Position numbers and translations under genes: made by a program. A stretch of 64,000 nt of DNA from Ga0077523 sp038324085 (GTDB lineage: Bacteria > Pseudomonadota > Gammaproteobacteria > Burkholderiales > Ga0077523), in contig JBBQHP010000013.1 in assembly GCA_038324085.1 (NCBI GenBank), positions 37,631-101,630 of the forward strand, written 5' to 3'. Below are positions 61,651 through 64,000 of the stretch, in pieces. How positions within the stretch are numbered: position 1 is the stretch's first letter; each line of letters starts with the position of its first letter. A model generated the notes under the pieces. It was given only the letters and a program-made list of their open reading frames with translations. It did not search any database and had not been told where the DNA came from.

Positions 61651-63483
61651 CTATTGCGCGCCGATCAGACTCACCGGAGCATTCTCGGCGCGCACCAGCT
61701 CGGTCGGCGCAGCTTGGGGCAGGGTGAAATGAAAGATCGTGCCTCCCTGGGGATTCGGAGTCACCCACAGATGACCGCCATAACCTTCTATGATGGAAAA
61801 ACAGATGGTGAGGCCAAGTCCCAGGCCCAGTTCCTTGGAGGAAGTAAACGGTTGGAACGCATCGAAGTCGGCGTCTGTCGGCAGTCCACGCCCCCAATCC
61901 GTAACGCTGACCTCGACCTCGCCCGGTAATTGTCCGGGACGCCCCGTGATGGCGATTCGCTGTTCCTTGACGGTCGGCAGACCCGCTTCGATCCCGTTTC
62001 GCACCAGATTGAAGAGCACTTGCTCCAGTTCCACCCGGTCGCAATAGACGTTGGGCAAGCCCCAGGCAACGCCCGTGATATCGATCACCGCATCGAGATA
62101 GGCGCTGTCCAGATGGATCCATTTGGCCACTCCGGCAACCACCTCGTGCAAGGACAGGGCGGCGCGATCGAGACGTTGACGACGGGCGAAGCCGCGCATG
62201 CGCCAGGCGATCTCGCCGGCGCGGATGGCCTGCTCCTCGATGGCGCGAACAAGTTCGAGCGCGTCCGGATTGTCCGGGATTCTTCTCACGCACGCAGCCG
62301 CGAACCCGGCAATCGCCGTCAGCGGCTGGTTGATCTCATGGGCCAGGGCCGAAGCGAGTTCGCCCAGCAGCACCAGGCGTCCCTGCTGTGCCACCAGCTC
62401 TCTCTGCCTTGCGGCTGCGGCCTCCCGGCGTTTTCGCTGGGTGGCGTCGTGGCTGATACTGACGATGCGCTGCGGCTCTCCATTCGGCGCGCGCGTCATG
62501 ACCCGTCCGTAGGTGGCGACCCAGCGAGGCACCCCCCCCGCCTGCGACAATCGCCACTCACCCCGCCACTCCGATTTCTTCCCGAAGGTGATGTCGTCGA
62601 TCTGCTTGAGCACGAGCGGCAGATCCTCCTCGAGCACCCGCCGGAACAAGTCGGCGATCGGACGCTTCGAACCCGTATCGGGCAGATCGAACAGCTCCTT
62701 CGCGGCGGGCGTCAGGTACAGCTCATCCCGGTGCGTGTCCCAGTCCCACATCGCATCGCCATGACTCTCGACAGCGAATTGCCAGCGCATTTCGCTCTCG
62801 CCCAGTTCCTTCTCGGCGAGATTGCGCTCGGACTTCTCGCGGACATCGATCGTCTCCTTCTCGGTCACCCGCCGCACGACCTCGGCCGCGAGGAAGGCGT
62901 TCTGGTCCCGCATCCAGTCGCGGGCCTGCTTGAGTTCGATCTGGGTCCGCACCCGCGCCAGCAGGATCGACGGCCGCAGCGGCGTGGTGATGCAGTCTGC
63001 CGCCCCAAGATCAAGGCCGCGCCGCTGATCGTCATCCTGGTCCAAGCGCGTGACGAAGATGACCGGGATATCCCGCGTCACCCGATGCGCCTTCAGGTGC
63101 GCCAGAACGGTGTAGCCGTCCATATCGAGCATGCTCACGTCGAGCAAGATCAGGTCGGGCTTGGGATCGGACGCCGCGAGCTCGAGCGCTCTCGTGCCCG
63201 AATGGGCGGCCAGCACCCGATAGGTCGGTCGGAGCAGCGCTGCGAGAACCGAAAGATTCTCCGGTTCCTCGCCGACCGTCAGGATGGTAGCCGGGAACAC
63301 CTTCGCCAGTTGCGTACGTGCTGCCACAAGCAAGCTCCCTTCACGAGGACGGATAACAGGCTTAGTCGGCGTTCCGGGGGCATCCGAGGCACCCGCCACG
63401 TTCAATTCGATGGAATTCGGCCCCGCATGGGTCGGATCTCTCCATCGGCGATGACGACGCTCGTCCATCCCCGACCGCAGCAT
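61651..63483 (-). CDS. Sensor histidine kinase with N-terminal degenerate receiver and PAS domains
   Basis: The 610-residue protein has an N-terminal tail and a receiver-like domain at about 66-185. A coiled linker follows, then a PAS domain (about 233-350, SEMRWQFAVESHGDAMWDWDT), a HisKA dimerisation helix with SALAHEINQPLTAIAGF (His382) and an ATPase domain with SKELGLGLGLTICFSIIEGYGG. The receiver keeps Asp115 in LLDVSM. It has GEE at 71-73 where acidic DD is usual, and TTP for the conserved KP lysine. It lacks membrane segments and is thus cytoplasmic. The response regulator follows directly. Confidence 0.88.
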   Translation of the reverse strand: MLRSGMDERRHRRWRDPTHAGPNSIELNVAGASDAPGTPTKPVIRPREGSLLVAARTQLAKVFPATILTVGEEPENLSVLAALLRPTYRVLAAHSGTRALELAASDPKPDLILLDVSMLDMDGYTVLAHLKAHRVTRDIPVIFVTRLDQDDDQRRGLDLGAADCITTPLRPSILLARVRTQIELKQARDWMRDQNAFLAAEVVRRVTEKETIDVREKSERNLAEKELGESEMRWQFAVESHGDAMWDWDTHRDELYLTPAAKELFDLPDTGSKRPIADLFRRVLEEDLPLVLKQIDDITFGKKSEWRGEWRLSQAGGVPRWVATYGRVMTRAPNGEPQRIVSISHDATQRKRREAAAARQRELVAQQGRLVLLGELASALAHEINQPLTAIAGFAAACVRRIPDNPDALELVRAIEEQAIRAGEIAWRMRGFARRQRLDRAALSLHEVVAGVAKWIHLDSAYLDAVIDITGVAWGLPNVYCDRVELEQVLFNLVRNGIEAGLPTVKEQRIAITGRPGQLPGEVEVSVTDWGRGLPTDADFDAFQPFTSSKELGLGLGLTICFSIIEGYGGHLWVTPNPQGGTIFHFTLPQAAPTELVRAENAPVSLIGAQ

Positions 63484-63863
63484 ACAACTTATAAGCCGAC
63501 GTTCTCCGTGCGTCCGCGCAGCGGTCCATCCCGCGCGCGCGACGACAACTCGACGGCAATCAGGAATCGAAACGGTCCCAAGAGATTGAGCGGTCTTGCC
63601 TCGGGCGTGAAGCAGGAGGATCGCCGTAGGCGACGCAAACCGATGCCGAGGAGCCTCGAAGAGTCTCTGCGCCCTCTGCCCCAGGTCGACGACGAAGACT
63701 CCACAACCACCTTCGTTCGCCCGCCCAAGCGCCGGGAATACGTGCCTGTGACACCGGCAGATCCGATTGCGCCGGCCCCGGGCGTTCTCTCACGGCAGGC
63801 TCGCCCGGGGCGCGGGCGCGGAAGGCCAACCTGGCTCGGTCTGGCCCTGCCTTCATGAAACTA
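63484..63863. other. Intergenic region with no gene recognised
   Basis: This 380-base stretch separates the kinase gene from the insertion element. Open frames exist on both strands, but they are arginine- and proline-rich and look like shadow frames. No tRNA, terminator or known domain was seen. It must hold the kinase promoter near 63490. Confidence 0.5.
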
Positions 63864-64000
63864 GGGCCTGTTAACACTAATGATCATGGTTGTGAGATAC
63901 TGCGTGGATGGAAATCACCGAAGCGCAGTACCGCGTGATCGAGCACTGTTTGCCGACACAACGCGGCAACGTGAGCCTGTCCAATCTGCGGGTGTTGAAC
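63864..64000 (+). mobile_element. Left end of an IS5-family insertion sequence
   Basis: The element begins near 63864 with GGGCCTGTTAACACTAATG, which resembles the terminal inverted repeats of IS5-family (IS427-like) elements, preceded by CTAG. The transposase start follows at 63908. The right end and target duplication lie outside the window, so completeness cannot be judged. Confidence 0.75.
63908..64000 (+). CDS. IS5-family transposase, N-terminal part
   Basis: The 31 visible residues start MEITEAQYRVIEHCLPTQRG and continue NVSLSNLRVLN, a conserved beginning of IS5-family transposases. The catalytic domain lies outside the window. The ATG at 63908 follows 44 bases of terminal sequence, as usual for this family. 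Confidence 0.85.
   Translation, partial: MEITEAQYRVIEHCLPTQRGNVSLSNLRVLN

Noticed and set aside
61930..63858. A 642-codon plus-strand frame opposite the sensor kinase gene
   Set aside because: It is antisense to a kinase with clear domains and has the biased composition of shadow frames, including the tail past 63484.
63560..63877. A 105-codon minus-strand frame between the sensor kinase and the IS element
   Set aside because: It is very rich in Arg and Pro, has no domain, and runs into the IS terminal repeat.

Overview
The window is GC-rich DNA (roughly two thirds G+C by eye) from a proteobacterium, most likely a betaproteobacterium of Burkholderiales or Rhodocyclales type. This rests on the sulfate-assimilation layout (cysI, a DUF934 gene, an iron-sulfur type cysH, cysD, cysN, a SUMT gene, and sbp-cysTWA), on codon use with frequent GTG and TTG starts, and on a bacterial tetrahydromethanopterin (H4MPT) C1 module. 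No rRNA, tRNA or CRISPR array was seen.

Positions 1-18111 are a dense C1-transfer island. A minus-strand operon encodes the formyltransferase/hydrolase complex (fhcB-A-D-C). A divergent plus-strand operon carries beta-RFAP synthase, mtdB, an ATP-grasp gene, mch, a RimK-like ligase, a CitG-like gene and fae. Together these give formaldehyde activation by Fae, oxidation by MtdB, cyclohydrolysis by Mch and formate release by Fhc. Cofactor synthesis is encoded around them. For H4MPT there are a dihydropteroate-synthase-like protein, a DmrB/AfpA-type flavoprotein, a pterin dehydratase-like protein, a FolB-like protein and FolK. For methylofuran there are MfnD-, MfnF-, MfnE- and MfnB-like proteins. 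A HisA-like protein of unknown role is also embedded.

Positions 18117-25363 hold accessory genes: an LprI-like secreted protein, an epoxide-hydrolase-like enzyme, an AhpD-like/ArsS radical-SAM pair, a HupE/UreJ-like membrane protein, an RlmN-like methyltransferase, and a secreted cyclase-family protein divergent from a FadR-type regulator. Positions 25526-32753 are a minus-strand acyl-CoA catabolism stretch: a dienoyl-CoA-reductase-like SDR, two lipoproteins, a ComB-like phosphatase, MaoC, 3-hydroxyacyl-CoA dehydrogenase, a paired acyl-CoA dehydrogenase and a GST. Positions 32910-38336 run plus-strand with beta-alanine-type aminotransferase, an MlrC-family protein, mmsA, a small lipoprotein and a flavin-binding protein; the first and third would turn beta-alanine into acetyl-CoA.

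Positions 38346-44902 form a phosphonate region (a DUF1045 2H phosphoesterase, HAD phosphatase, MFS exporter, phnM, phnDCE) with no C-P lyase core in view. They are followed by dusA and a CbiX-type chelatase. Positions 46385-56374 are sulfate uptake and reduction. The right end (56866-64000) holds a degraded histidine kinase/HD-GYP fusion, namZ, a DOMON-like gene, a SufU-like scaffold, a chemotaxis-type remnant, an intact response regulator with its sensor kinase, and the left end of an IS5-family element. This end looks like a decaying signal-transduction locus.
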